Source: Nocardioides terrae (GTDB lineage Bacteria > Actinomycetota > Actinomycetes > Propionibacteriales > Nocardioidaceae). Taken from it: a stretch of 64,000 nt of DNA. Position 1 is the stretch's first letter, and every line of letters starts with the position of its first letter. Where the stretch lies: the NCBI RefSeq assembly GCF_900112345.1, contig NZ_FOLB01000005.1, positions 124,001 to 188,000 on the forward strand, in the 5' to 3' direction. Below are positions 44,184 through 52,630 of this stretch, in pieces. The notes below the pieces were generated by a model that saw only the letters and a program-made list of their open reading frames with translations, did no database searches and was not told the origin of the DNA. Position numbers and translations under genes: made by a program.

Positions 44184-44659
44184 CTGTGCCAGTCCCCCGA
44201 CTTTCCGCCCGTCTTGGACTCGATCCTCACGTCGGTGATCACGGCGCCCTTGTCGACCGCCTTGACCATGTCGATGACGGTGAGCGCGGCGACCGAGACG
44301 GCGGTGAGCGCCTCCATCTCGACGCCGGTGCGGTCGGCGGTCCGCACCGTGGCGGTGATCTCCACCGCTCCCCCTTCGTCCAGGTCGGCGACAGCGAGGT
44401 CGATGGTGACGCCGGAGATCCCGATCGGGTGGCACAGCGGGATGAGGTCCGGGGTCCGCTTGGCGCCCATGATCCCGGCGATCCGGGCGACGGCCAGCGC
44501 GTCACCCTTCGGGACGCCCGCGCCGCGCAGCAGCCCGATCACCTCGGCCGAGACGAGCACCCGTCCGGTCGCGGTCGCGGTGCGCGCGGTCACGTCCTTC
44601 GCGGTCACGTCGACCATGCGGGCGGCGCCGGACTCGTCCAGATGCGTGAACTCGGCCAT
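44180..44659 (-). CDS. moaC: Cyclic pyranopterin monophosphate synthase
   Basis: 159 residues, full MoaC: N-terminal FTHLDESGAARMVDVTAKD, LIPLCHPIGISGV and MEALTAVSVAALTVIDMVKA, with the catalytic Lys-containing segment KTGGKSGDW at the end. Makes cPMP from the MoaA product. moaA is not in the window. Overlaps moeA upstream (TGATG) and moaB downstream (ATGA). Confidence 0.97.
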   Translation of the reverse strand: MAEFTHLDESGAARMVDVTAKDVTARTATATGRVLVSAEVIGLLRGAGVPKGDALAVARIAGIMGAKRTPDLIPLCHPIGISGVTIDLAVADLDEGGAVEITATVRTADRTGVEMEALTAVSVAALTVIDMVKAVDKGAVITDVRIESKTGGKSGDWHR

Positions 44660-45873
44660 CAGTCGTCCAGTGGGAGGACGTCGACGGTTGCGCCGGCCTC
44701 GAGCCCGGTGGTCTCCTCGGGGACGACGAGCAGGGCGTTGGCCTGGGCGAGGTCGCCGATGAGGTGGGAGCCGGGGCCGCCGACGGGGCTGACCGACGAG
44801 CCGTCGTACTCCGCCCTCAGGAACTGGCGCAGCCCCGGCCGCGACGTGACGGCGTGCGTGAGACGCGCGCTGACCGTCGGCGCCACCTCCGGACGCATGC
44901 CCATCAGACGGCGCAAGGCCGGCAGGACGAACACCCGGAAGGAGACGTACGCCGACACCGGGTTGCCCGGCAGGGTGAAGATCGGGATCCGGTCCTCGCC
45001 GACGCGGCCGTAGCCCTGCGGCTTGCCGGGCTGCATCGCGACGCCGCCGAACCAGACGCCCTCCGGCCGCAGCGCCTCCTTGACCACGTCGAAGTCGCCC
45101 TGCGAGACACCCCCGGAGGTGATCACCAGGTCGGCGCGGACCAGCTGGTCGTTCAGCGCCTCGAGGAACTTCGCCGGCTCGTCGGGGACGATGCCGACGC
45201 GGTAGGCGATCGCTCCGGCCCGGCGGACGGCCGCGGCCAGCAGGTAGGAGTTGCCGTCGTAGATCGAGTCGTGGCCGAGCGGCTGGCCGGGTTCGCGCAG
45301 CTCGCTGCCCGTCGAGAGGATCACCACGCGCGGACGCGGCCGGGTCGCGACCGTGGCGCGGCCGACGGCGGCGAGCAGGCCGAGCTGACGCGGCCCGAGG
45401 ATCGCCCCCTCGCTGAGCACCAGGTCGCCCTGCCGGACGTCGTCACCCAGGAGCCGGACGTGCTCGCCCCGGTCGCTCGGCGCCCGGGTGATCACGACGC
45501 GGGCCACCCCGCGGTCGGTCCACTCGTAGGGCACCACGGTGTCGGCGCCGGTCGGCATCGGGGCGCCCGTCATGATCTTGGCCGACGTGCCCGGAGAGAG
45601 GGCGAGCAGGCCGGCCTGACCCGCGGCGATCTCGCCGACCACCGGCAGGTGCACCGGCCTCTGCTCCGTCGCCGTGGCGACGTCCTCGAAGCGGACGGCG
45701 TAGCCGTCGTGGGAGGAGTTGTCGAAGCCGGGCAGGGAGACGTCCGCATGGACGTCCTCGGCGCTGGCCAGCCCGAAGGCGTCCATCAGCTGCTGCGGGT
45801 AGGCCGGCAGCGGCTCGATGTCGCCGAGGATGCGGTCGCGGAGGTCGTCGACGGAGGTGAGGCTATTCGGCAC
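44659..45873 (-). CDS. moeA: MoeA / Glp (molybdopterin molybdenumtransferase or gephyrin-like division protein)
   Basis: 404 residues from a GTG at 45873. Complete MoeA: LPGFDNSSHDGYAVR, AKIMTGAPMPTGADTVVPYE, STGSELREPG, SGGVSQGDFDVV and the TLPGNPVSAYVSF loop. Two roles are possible: molybdate insertion into molybdopterin, or, as for corynebacterial Glp, binding the polar scaffold Wag31 and GLPR. Location with both moaC/moaB and the sepX-like gene does not settle it. Its start overlaps galU by 11 bases. Confidence 0.92.
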   Translation of the reverse strand: MPNSLTSVDDLRDRILGDIEPLPAYPQQLMDAFGLASAEDVHADVSLPGFDNSSHDGYAVRFEDVATATEQRPVHLPVVGEIAAGQAGLLALSPGTSAKIMTGAPMPTGADTVVPYEWTDRGVARVVITRAPSDRGEHVRLLGDDVRQGDLVLSEGAILGPRQLGLLAAVGRATVATRPRPRVVILSTGSELREPGQPLGHDSIYDGNSYLLAAAVRRAGAIAYRVGIVPDEPAKFLEALNDQLVRADLVITSGGVSQGDFDVVKEALRPEGVWFGGVAMQPGKPQGYGRVGEDRIPIFTLPGNPVSAYVSFRVFVLPALRRLMGMRPEVAPTVSARLTHAVTSRPGLRQFLRAEYDGSSVSPVGGPGSHLIGDLAQANALLVVPEETTGLEAGATVDVLPLDD

Positions 45874-47248
45874 TCGACGACAGTACCGAGTCCGGGGCGA
45901 CGCGCTGCGCACCAGCCGCCTGGAGCTCGACCTTGCCGATCACCTGCACGCCCTTGCCGAAGGTCCAGTCGCCGGCGACCGTGAGGGAGCTCGCCTTCCG
46001 CAGGGACGGGATGCCCTCGGGGAAGCGCCGGTCGAAGTCCGCGACGACCTTGTAGTACTGGTCGTCGAGCTCGATGAAGGGGACCTCCTCGACCGTCTGG
46101 TCGAGCACGAACCCGTCGGCCAGGTCGTAGACGTCGGAGCGCAGCACCATGAGGTCGTTGGTCGTCTTGACCGGGACGAAGCGGTCGCGGCCGACCTCGA
46201 TCAGCGCCGAGCCCTCGAAGATCTCGATCGCCGCGCCCATCGCCGTCTCGATCTGGACGACTTCGGGCGACTTCTTGTCGGCCGGGTCGACGTTCTTGAC
46301 GTTGCGGATGAGCGGCAGGCCGAGGATGCCGCCGCGGACGTCGAGCGCCTCCTTCATCGCGCGCAGGTCGAACCAGAGGTTGTTGGTCGAGCAGTAGCGG
46401 TGGCGGCTCAGGTCGCGCAGCGCCTCGACGTCGGCCGGCAGCGTCTGCGCGGTCTCGCGCAGGATGATCCGGCCGTCGGACCTCCGGCGGGCGAAGTGGC
46501 CGCCCTTGCGGTCGCTCGGGGTCCGACGCACGGCCTCGATCGCGAACGGCGCACCGCTCGTCGCGAACCAGCCGGCGACCTTCGGGTCGGGCACCGCGCC
46601 GAGGTTGTCGGAGTTGGCGACGAAGACGTAGCGGTAGCCCTGCTCGAGGAGCCGGTCGAGCAGGCCGCTGCCGCGCAGCGCCGTGTAGAGGTCGCCGTGG
46701 CCGGGCGGACACCATTCCTGCTCGGGGTCCTTGGGCCAGCTCGCGGGGCTGAGGTCCTTGACGAGGAGCTTGGGCTCCTTGTTCTGGAGGAACTCCAGCG
46801 GCAGGCCCTCGACCGGCAGGTCGGTGTAGCGCGCCAGGGCGGCGAGCGTGTCGGCCGAGGTGCGGAACGAGTTCATCAGGAGCAGCGGCAGCGTTGCGTC
46901 GTACTGCTGGCGCAGGTGGAGGACCTGGCGCGCGATGACGTCGAGGAACGACAGCCCCTTGCGCACGCACAGAAGCGACTTGGCGCGGTCCATGCCCATG
47001 GAGGTGCCGAGACCGCCGTTGAGCTTGATCACCGCCGTCTGGCGCAGTGCAGCGACCCCGTCCTCGTCGGCGACCTGCACGTCGGCGAGAGCGGGCATGT
47101 CGACCGGCTCGATCGACGCCTCCGGGATCATCCCTGTCTCACCGTGCTCGAGGAGTCGGTAGTAGTGCGCGAAGGTCTCGACTGCGACCTCGTCCACCCC
47201 GGCGTCCCGCATCTTCGCGACCGCCCGTTGCAGCCCTGCGCTACCCAT
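45863..47248 (-). CDS. galU: UTP-glucose-1-phosphate uridylyltransferase, UDPGP (eukaryotic-like) type
   Basis: 461 residues from the ATG at 47248. UDPGP family rather than the short bacterial GalU: nucleotide loop VIKLNGGLGTSMGMDRAKSL, then LPLLLMNSFRTS, PGHGDLYTAL, FVANSDNLGA and KGGHFARR. Makes UDP-glucose for envelope polysaccharides. Only 23 bases separate it from the divergent cyclo-ligase gene, so promoters overlap. Confidence 0.94.
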   Translation of the reverse strand: MGSAGLQRAVAKMRDAGVDEVAVETFAHYYRLLEHGETGMIPEASIEPVDMPALADVQVADEDGVAALRQTAVIKLNGGLGTSMGMDRAKSLLCVRKGLSFLDVIARQVLHLRQQYDATLPLLLMNSFRTSADTLAALARYTDLPVEGLPLEFLQNKEPKLLVKDLSPASWPKDPEQEWCPPGHGDLYTALRGSGLLDRLLEQGYRYVFVANSDNLGAVPDPKVAGWFATSGAPFAIEAVRRTPSDRKGGHFARRRSDGRIILRETAQTLPADVEALRDLSRHRYCSTNNLWFDLRAMKEALDVRGGILGLPLIRNVKNVDPADKKSPEVVQIETAMGAAIEIFEGSALIEVGRDRFVPVKTTNDLMVLRSDVYDLADGFVLDQTVEEVPFIELDDQYYKVVADFDRRFPEGIPSLRKASSLTVAGDWTFGKGVQVIGKVELQAAGAQRVAPDSVLSSSAE

Positions 47249-47271
47249 AGGTTCGATCGTAGGCTGACCGG

Positions 47272-47901
47272 GTGGCCGATCGGCAATCGTTCTCCTCATC
47301 TGGGGGATCAGAGGACCCCTCCGGCCTGACGGGCAGCAAGGTGGCCACCCGCGACCAGCTGCTCGCCGGACGGCGTCGGCGGTCGCTGGCCGAGGTCGGT
47401 GAGGCGGGTGCGGAGATCGCCCGACACCTCCTGGCGTCGGAGGAGGTACGCAGGGCGGCGACCGTGGCGGCGTACGTCTCGATGGGCACCGAGCCCGGCA
47501 CGGGCCTCCTCCTCGAGCAGCTGCTCGAGTCCGGGCGGCGGGTGATCCTGCCGGTGCTGCAGCCCGACAACGACCTCGACTGGGGGGTCCACACCGGCTC
47601 GCTCGTGTCCGCCCGGCGCGGGCTGCTCGAGCCCGCCGGGCCCCTGCTCGGCCCGGCCGCCGTGGCGACCGCCGATCTCGTGCTCGTGCCAGGGCTCGCC
47701 GTCTCCCCCGCCGGTGAGCGGCTCGGCCGCGGGGGCGGGTCCTACGACCGCGCGCTGGCCCGGGTGCCGGTCGGCACACCCGTCTGGGTCCTCCTCTACG
47801 ACTCCGAGGTCGGGGTCCCGGTGCCGGTCGAGCCGCACGACCGTCCGGTGACCGGCGCCGTCACGCCGTCGGGGATCTCGCGACTGCGGCCCACGGCGTA
47901 G
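47272..47901 (+). CDS. 5-formyltetrahydrofolate cyclo-ligase
   Basis: 209 residues from a GTG at 47272. Family blocks: RDQLLAGRRRRS, VAAYVSMGTEPGTG, LVLVPGLAVSPAGERLGRGG (ATP/phosphate loop with GRGGGSYDRAL). Converts 5-formyl-THF to 5,10-methenyl-THF with ATP. Divergent from galU, followed by fmdB, an order common in actinobacteria. Confidence 0.93.
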   Translation: MADRQSFSSSGGSEDPSGLTGSKVATRDQLLAGRRRRSLAEVGEAGAEIARHLLASEEVRRAATVAAYVSMGTEPGTGLLLEQLLESGRRVILPVLQPDNDLDWGVHTGSLVSARRGLLEPAGPLLGPAAVATADLVLVPGLAVSPAGERLGRGGGSYDRALARVPVGTPVWVLLYDSEVGVPVPVEPHDRPVTGAVTPSGISRLRPTA

Positions 47902-47995
47902 GACGCGCTAGACTTGGCAGTCGCCGGCGGCGAGTGCTAAACGAGACGTCGGTTCGGCCTTGACCGGTCGAGCTCGTCGAGACCCAGGAGTGATC

Positions 47996-48304
47996 GTGCC
48001 CACCTACCAGTACGCCTGCACCGAGTGCGGCCACGCCTTCGAGCAGTTCCAGTCCTTCTCCGAGGACGCCCTGACGGTCTGCCCCGCGTGCAGCGGCAAG
48101 CTGCGCAAGCTCTACAACGCGGTCGGCGTCGTGTTCAAGGGCTCCGGCTTCTACCGGACCGACAGCCGCAGCACCACGTCGAGCGCGTCGAGCGCGTCGA
48201 GCGCATCGGGCTCGTCAACGGAGTCGTCCTCGCCGTCGACGTCCTCCTCGTCGGCTTCGTCGGGCGGTTCCGCCACCCCGGCCGCGGCCGCCTCCGCCGA
48301 CTGA
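47996..48304 (+). CDS. FmdB-family zinc-ribbon protein
   Basis: 102 residues from a GTG at 47996 with AGGAG before it. N-terminal zinc ribbon PTYQYACTECGHAFEQ ... TVCPACSGKLRKLY with two CxxC pairs, followed by a low-complexity Ser/Ala tail. Part of the tail comes from a 9-bp repeat near 48177-48206 (Ser-Ser-Ala units). Regulatory role suggested for the family, function unproven. Confidence 0.9.
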   Translation: MPTYQYACTECGHAFEQFQSFSEDALTVCPACSGKLRKLYNAVGVVFKGSGFYRTDSRSTTSSASSASSASGSSTESSSPSTSSSSASSGGSATPAAAASAD

Positions 48305-48360
48305 GCGGCTCCTGTGGAGAGCGCGACGCACGGCCGGCGCATCCGGCCTAGCGTCGTGAC

Positions 48361-49011
48361 GTGCCTCGCCCACTCCCCGGTCGCGTCCTCTCGGGCGTAC
48401 GCCGTCGGCTGCTCGCCCATCGGCGCCTGCTCGCCGGGCTGCTGACCGCCGTCGCGGTCGCGGCCGGCCTGCGCGCCGTCGCACCGCCGGGTCCTGAGAC
48501 GGTCGCGCTCACCGTCGCCGCCCACGACCTGGCCGCGGGCTCGACGGTCGCGGCCGCCGACCTGACCACGACCGACGTGCCGCCCGCAGCGGTTCCGGAC
48601 GGAGCGCTCGCCGACGCCGCCGGCGCCGTGCTCGCCGCACCGCTGCGACGCGGCGAGCCGATCACCGACGCGCGACTCGTCGGGCCGGCCCTCACCGCCG
48701 CACATCCCGACCTCACGGCGCTGCCGGTGCGCCTGCCCGACGGCGCCATGGCGGCGATGCTGCGGCCGGGCGACCGGATCGACCTCTACGCGGTCGCCAC
48801 CGCGGGGGATGCGGCGGCCGCGTCCGGCGAGGCGACGCGGGTCGCGGCAGGCGTACTCGTGCTCGCCGTGCCGCCGCAGGAGGAGTCCGCGAGCACCGCG
48901 TCGGCGGGACTGAGCGGACGCCTGATCGTCATCGGGGTTGCCGACCCGGCCGTCGCACGAGTGACCGATGCGTCGGCGCGGTCCTTCCTCACCTACGCGT
49001 TTGTTCACTAA
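48361..49011 (+). CDS. SAF-domain protein (CpaB/RcpC-like)
   Basis: 216 residues from a GTG at 48361. One N-terminal helix (LLAGLLTAVAVAAGLRA), then a SAF domain (VAAHDLAAGSTVAAADLTTT, PLRRGEPITDARL) and a RcpC-like part with AMLRPGDRIDLYAVA. CpaB proteins help assemble Flp/tad pili, but no other pilus genes are nearby; in actinobacteria single SAF genes between fmdB and mscL are common and of unknown role. Confidence 0.85.
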   Translation: MPRPLPGRVLSGVRRRLLAHRRLLAGLLTAVAVAAGLRAVAPPGPETVALTVAAHDLAAGSTVAAADLTTTDVPPAAVPDGALADAAGAVLAAPLRRGEPITDARLVGPALTAAHPDLTALPVRLPDGAMAAMLRPGDRIDLYAVATAGDAAAASGEATRVAAGVLVLAVPPQEESASTASAGLSGRLIVIGVADPAVARVTDASARSFLTYAFVH

Positions 49012-49064
49012 GGTCCAGCGACCAGGAGGGAACTTCACTCAAATCGACGAGCATGGAGATCAAC

Positions 49065-49430
49065 ATGAGCGGTTTCAAGAACTTCTTGCTACGCGGCAAT
49101 CTCATCGAGCTCGCAGTCGCCTTCATCATGGGTGGCGCCTTCGCCACCGTCGTCACCGCGACGGTCGCGCTCATCATGGACCTCATCGGCAAGGTGGGCG
49201 ACTCGCCTAACTTCTCCAACTACACCCCGAGCGGCATCCACGTCGGCGCATGGCTGACGGCGCTCATCTCGTTCCTCATCCTGGCCGCCGTCGTCTACTT
49301 CCTGATCGTGGTGCCCTACACCAAGGCCAAGGAGCGCTACTTCCCGACCAGCGACGAGCCCGGCACGCCTGAGGACGTCGCCCTGCTCACCGAGATCCGC
49401 GACCTGCTCGCCTCGCGCCCGACCGTCTAG
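49065..49430 (+). CDS. mscL: Large-conductance mechanosensitive channel
   Basis: 121 residues from the ATG at 49065 (MSGFKNFLLRGN), preceded by GGAG; an ATG at 49053 is in frame but would swallow that site. Two helices: GNLIELAVAFIMGGAFATVV and LISFLILAAVVYFLIVVPY, then a charged C-terminal helix. Opens on membrane tension to release solutes under hypo-osmotic shock. Confidence 0.95.
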   Translation: MSGFKNFLLRGNLIELAVAFIMGGAFATVVTATVALIMDLIGKVGDSPNFSNYTPSGIHVGAWLTALISFLILAAVVYFLIVVPYTKAKERYFPTSDEPGTPEDVALLTEIRDLLASRPTV

Positions 49431-49454
49431 CCGCACCGAGCCGGGGAGCGCCGG

Positions 49455-49652
49455 TCAGGAGCCGTGGTGCGGAGGCACCTGTGCCCTGAGCCAGGCGTCG
49501 GATCCTCGATCGTCGATCTCCGGCTCGTCTCGCTCGTCCCCCGTGGTCTCGGGGAGGACGTCCCCGAAGATCCGCGCCAGCCGACGCTTCCGCTCCCAGT
49601 CGGACTCGGCCCCCTCGCCGCGACCGGGGTCGGATCCGGCCGCGTCGGTCAC
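49455..49652 (-). CDS. Small conserved actinobacterial protein
   Basis: 65 residues from a GTG at 49652 that overlaps the LCP gene stop (GTGA). Sequence pattern ESDWERKRRLARIFGDVLPE ... SDAWLRAQVPPHHGS is a recurring small protein type in actinobacteria whose function I do not know. Charged, no helix or signal. Overlap suggests translation coupled to the LCP enzyme. Confidence 0.75.
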   Translation of the reverse strand: MTDAAGSDPGRGEGAESDWERKRRLARIFGDVLPETTGDERDEPEIDDRGSDAWLRAQVPPHHGS

Positions 49653-51025
49653 GTGCAGAGCCCGACGTACTCGCGGTCCTTCTTCTCCTCCTCGGAGAGA
49701 CCGCCCGCCTGGTCGCCGCCGGTCGGGGACGCGGACGTGGACGTGCCATCGGTCGGGGTGGTGGACGGCGTGGAAGGGCTGGACGGCGCGGACGGCGACG
49801 CCTGGTCCGTGGCGCCCGAGGTGGGCTTGCCACCGGGGACGTTGTCGACCCGGATCGAGTTGGCGGTGAGGACGTCGCCGAGCGCCTTGTCGTTCTTGAT
49901 CCGGTCCCAGATCGTGTCCGCGTCGGAGGTCCACAGGACCCGGCCGCTCTCGTCACCGGTGCCGTAGACGAACGGCACCGTGAGGAACTCGACCTTGTCG
50001 AGCCCGATGTTCTTGAACTGCAGCGCCAGCCCGGCCATCTCCTTGAGGTTGCCCAGCCCGGTCGAGCCGACCTCGGAGAGCTCGAGCGACTTCGTCGCGG
50101 CGCGCAGGAACTTCACGACCTTGAGCGGGTTGGCGAGCGTGTTCGCCGACATCACCTGGCTCACCATCGAGGCGATGAACGCCTGCTGGCGTCGGGTGCG
50201 GCCGATGTCGGAGCCGTCGCCGATGCCGTGCCGCACGCGGACGTAGGCGAGCGCCTTGTCGCCACTCACCTTGTGGGTGCCGGCCTCGAAGGTGGTGTTG
50301 GTGTAGCTGTCGTGGAACGTCTGGGGGACGCAGATGTCGACGCCGCCCACGGCGTCCACCATCCCCTTGAAGCCGCCGAAGTTGACGACGACCGAGTAGT
50401 CGATCGGGATGCCGGTGTCGTGCTGGAACTGGCTGATCGTGCACGCGGGGCCGCCGTAGGCGAACGCGGCGTTCCACATCGTCCGGCTCGAGCCCGGGAT
50501 GACCTCGCCGCTCTTGTCCTTGCAGTCGGGCCGCTCGACCAGCGAGTCGCGCGGGATGCTGATGCCGTAGGCGTGCTTCCGGTCGCGCGAGAGGTGCAGC
50601 AGGATCGTGGTGTCGGAGAGGCCAGCGGTCTTCTCGTTGTCGACGCCACAGCCGTCGCAGTCGCGGGAGTCCTCGCCCATGATCAGGATGTTGATCGGGT
50701 CCTTGGGGCCCGTGAACTGCACCTTCTTCGGCGCCTTCTCGACGAACTGGTCGCCGTAGTCGGCGATCGTGAGGTTGCCGTTGAGGTCGCGGTAGAGATA
50801 GGCCACGCCGAGCGCGGTGACGATCGCGAGTACGACGAGGGTGCTGGTCACGACCTTGAGGACGGTGTGGCGGCGGCGCACCCGGGCCCGGCGGCGGCCG
50901 CCGCGCGTCGTGCGTGACGCGGTGCGCCGGGCGATGCGCGGGTCGACCGGGCGCTCGACGGTGTCGTCGATGCCGCGGGCCGAGGGGTCGCCGACGTGGG
51001 CAGGCTGCTGCTCGACGTCGGTCAT
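49649..51025 (-). CDS. LytR-CpsA-Psr family glycopolymer transferase
   Basis: 458 residues. Cytoplasmic Arg-rich tail, one helix (VVTSTLVVLAIVTALGVAYL), then the LCP domain: NILIMGEDSRD, GLSDTTILLHLSRDRKHAYG, SIPRDSLVERP, FGGFKGMVDAVGGVDICVP and KALAYVRVRHGIGDGSDIGR with the conserved Arg/Asp residues that bind polyprenyl pyrophosphate. Attaches cell-wall glycopolymers to peptidoglycan. A Ser/Thr/Pro-rich tail ends in EYVGLCT. Confidence 0.93.
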   Translation of the reverse strand: MTDVEQQPAHVGDPSARGIDDTVERPVDPRIARRTASRTTRGGRRRARVRRRHTVLKVVTSTLVVLAIVTALGVAYLYRDLNGNLTIADYGDQFVEKAPKKVQFTGPKDPINILIMGEDSRDCDGCGVDNEKTAGLSDTTILLHLSRDRKHAYGISIPRDSLVERPDCKDKSGEVIPGSSRTMWNAAFAYGGPACTISQFQHDTGIPIDYSVVVNFGGFKGMVDAVGGVDICVPQTFHDSYTNTTFEAGTHKVSGDKALAYVRVRHGIGDGSDIGRTRRQQAFIASMVSQVMSANTLANPLKVVKFLRAATKSLELSEVGSTGLGNLKEMAGLALQFKNIGLDKVEFLTVPFVYGTGDESGRVLWTSDADTIWDRIKNDKALGDVLTANSIRVDNVPGGKPTSGATDQASPSAPSSPSTPSTTPTDGTSTSASPTGGDQAGGLSEEEKKDREYVGLCT

Positions 51026-51192
51026 CGGTCACCATCACTCGGGGTCAGTCGCGGGCGTGTACCTCACGCGTCCATCGAGAATGTACGCGGGTGGGTCAAT
51101 TGTGACCGGCAGGGCCGGTGATCCCCAAAAACCCGCGCGACGGGTGGCGGTTTCGTCCCGGGCCGAGCCCGATGCCAAGATGTCTGCGTCCC

Positions 51193-51268
51193 GCCCCTAT
51201 AGCTCAGAGGATAGAGCGCCGGTTTCCTAAACCGGGCGTCGCAGGTTCGATTCCTGCTAGGGGCACCA
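51193..51268 (+). tRNA. tRNA-Arg(CCT)
   Basis: 76 nt including encoded CCA. Acceptor GCCCCTA with TAGGGGC, D-arm GCTC...GAGC, anticodon loop TTCCTAA (anticodon CCT, codon AGG), T-arm GCAGG-TTCGATT-CCTGC, discriminator A at 51265 and CCA at 51266-51268. Confidence 0.97.
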
Positions 51269-51291
51269 CAGGTCGCAGGTGCCACCCCGTC

Positions 51292-51501
51292 TCAGACCCC
51301 GGGGCCCCGCTCGTCGCGTCCGTCCGGGTCCTGCCGCTCACGAGGGATCGAGGTCGGCCCTTGCGGGTCCACGTCGAGCCGCTCGCGGTCGTTGGCGACG
51401 TCCGCGCTGCGTCGTCGGTCGATCACGAAGGCGGTGATGTACCACCCCGCCCAGAGGACGACGATGAGGATCGCGATCGGCAGCAGCAGCCACATGCTCA
51501 T
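51292..51501 (-). CDS. Small single-span membrane protein
   Basis: 69 residues: MSMWLLLPIAILIVVLWAG forms one helix, followed by YITAFVIDRRRSADVAND and a charged cytoplasmic tail. No family recognised. Its start overlaps the stop of the F420-type oxidoreductase gene (ATGA), so the pair is cotranscribed; a role as membrane partner of that enzyme is speculative. Confidence 0.7.
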   Translation of the reverse strand: MSMWLLLPIAILIVVLWAGWYITAFVIDRRRSADVANDRERLDVDPQGPTSIPRERQDPDGRDERGPGV

Positions 51502-52478
51502 GACGACGCCTCCGTCGGTCCAGCGCCTCGGGCTCGTACGGCGGGCAGCACGTCCTTGCCGAACGCCTCGATCATCTCCCGGTAGTGCGGGCCGATGTTG
51601 GCGACGTAGATCTCCTCGAAGCCGGCCTCGACGTACGGCTGGAACGACTGCACGTGCCGGTCGACGTCCGGTCCGCCCACGATCGCCTCGCGGGTCTGCT
51701 CGCGGGTGACGAGCGTCGAGGCCTGCTCGAAGTGCTTCGGCGACGGCAGCACCTGGGCGAGCTCACCGGGCAGACCGGCGTTGGCCCACAGCCGGTGGGC
51801 GTGGTCGACGCCCTCGTCCTCGGTCGGGGCGTACGCCGCCTTGAAACCGGCCATCGCGGGCTTGCCGCCGGACACCTTCCGGAACTGCTCCAGCAGGTCG
51901 GTGTCCGGCGTGGTCGTCACGTAGCCGTCGCCGATCCGGCCGGCGAGCTCGGTCGCCTTGGGGCCGAACCCGGAGACGTAGACCTCGGGCATCTCGTCCG
52001 GCAGCGTGTAGATGCGGGCGTTCTCGACGGTGTAGTGCCGACCGCGGTGGTCGACCTCCTCGCCGGTCCACAGCTTGCGCATCACCTCGACGGCCTCCTC
52101 CAGCATCTCCAGCCGGATGTCGGCCGAGGGCCACGGGTCGCCGTGGATGTGCTCGTTGAGCGCCTCGCCGCTGCCGACGCCCAGCCGGAACCGGCCCTCG
52201 TGCAGCACCGCGGCGGTGGCGGCGGCCTGCGCGGTGATCGCCGGGCTGATCCGCATCGTCGGGCAGGTCACCGCGGTGGTCACCGGGAGCTTCGTGGCCT
52301 GCGCCAGCGCGCCGATCACGCCCCAGACGAACGGGCTCTCCCCCTGCTCGTCGTTCCAGGGGTGGAAGTGGTCGCTGATCCAGAGCGCGTCGAAGCCCGC
52401 CTGCTCGGCGAGCACGGCCTGCTCGATGAGCTCGTGCGGTCCGTACTCCTCGCAGGACAGGAAGTAGCCGATCTTCAT
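51498..52478 (-). CDS. F420-dependent LLM-class oxidoreductase (Fgd-like)
   Basis: 326 residues from the ATG at 52478. Luciferase-like TIM barrel: MKIGYFLSCEEYGPHELIEQ, AGFDALWISDHFHPW, RFRLGVGSGEALNEHIHGD, RGRHYTVENARIYTLPDEMP and YVSGFGPKATELAGRIGDGY. Closest to the group around F420-dependent glucose-6-phosphate dehydrogenase (TIGR03557-like), so F420 is the likely cofactor; the substrate is open. Confidence 0.88.
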   Translation of the reverse strand: MKIGYFLSCEEYGPHELIEQAVLAEQAGFDALWISDHFHPWNDEQGESPFVWGVIGALAQATKLPVTTAVTCPTMRISPAITAQAAATAAVLHEGRFRLGVGSGEALNEHIHGDPWPSADIRLEMLEEAVEVMRKLWTGEEVDHRGRHYTVENARIYTLPDEMPEVYVSGFGPKATELAGRIGDGYVTTTPDTDLLEQFRKVSGGKPAMAGFKAAYAPTEDEGVDHAHRLWANAGLPGELAQVLPSPKHFEQASTLVTREQTREAIVGGPDVDRHVQSFQPYVEAGFEEIYVANIGPHYREMIEAFGKDVLPAVRARGAGPTEASS

Positions 52479-52516
52479 GGCGCGCCAGTACCCCGCCACC
52501 CGAGCCCATGCACCAC

Positions 52517-52627
52517 CCGAGTCGGCAGAAGCTCCCGCCCCACAACGGCCGAGTCGGCAGAGGCTCGCCGTTGCTTGCGAACTTCTGCCGACTCGAGGCT
52601 CGGAGAGGGGAGCTTCTGCCGACTCGG
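52517..52627. repeat. Nested palindrome with four GAGTCGGCAGAAG-type motifs
   Basis: Outer arms CCGAGTCGGCAGAAGCTCCC (52517-52536) and its perfect reverse complement (52608-52627); inner pair at 52549-52567 and 52579-52597 is a looser copy (GAGTCGGCAGAGGCTCG, and inverted GAGTCGGCAGAAGTTCG). The block ends three bases before the chemoreceptor stop codon. The same motif recurs at 60051-60118. Confidence 0.88.
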
Positions 52628-52630
52628 CGG

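Noticed and set aside
49455..49934. A longer 159-codon version of the small gene after the LCP gene
   Set aside because: The extra N-terminal part is antisense-like arginine/proline-rich shadow of the LCP gene; the GTG at 49652 overlapping the LCP stop is the natural start.
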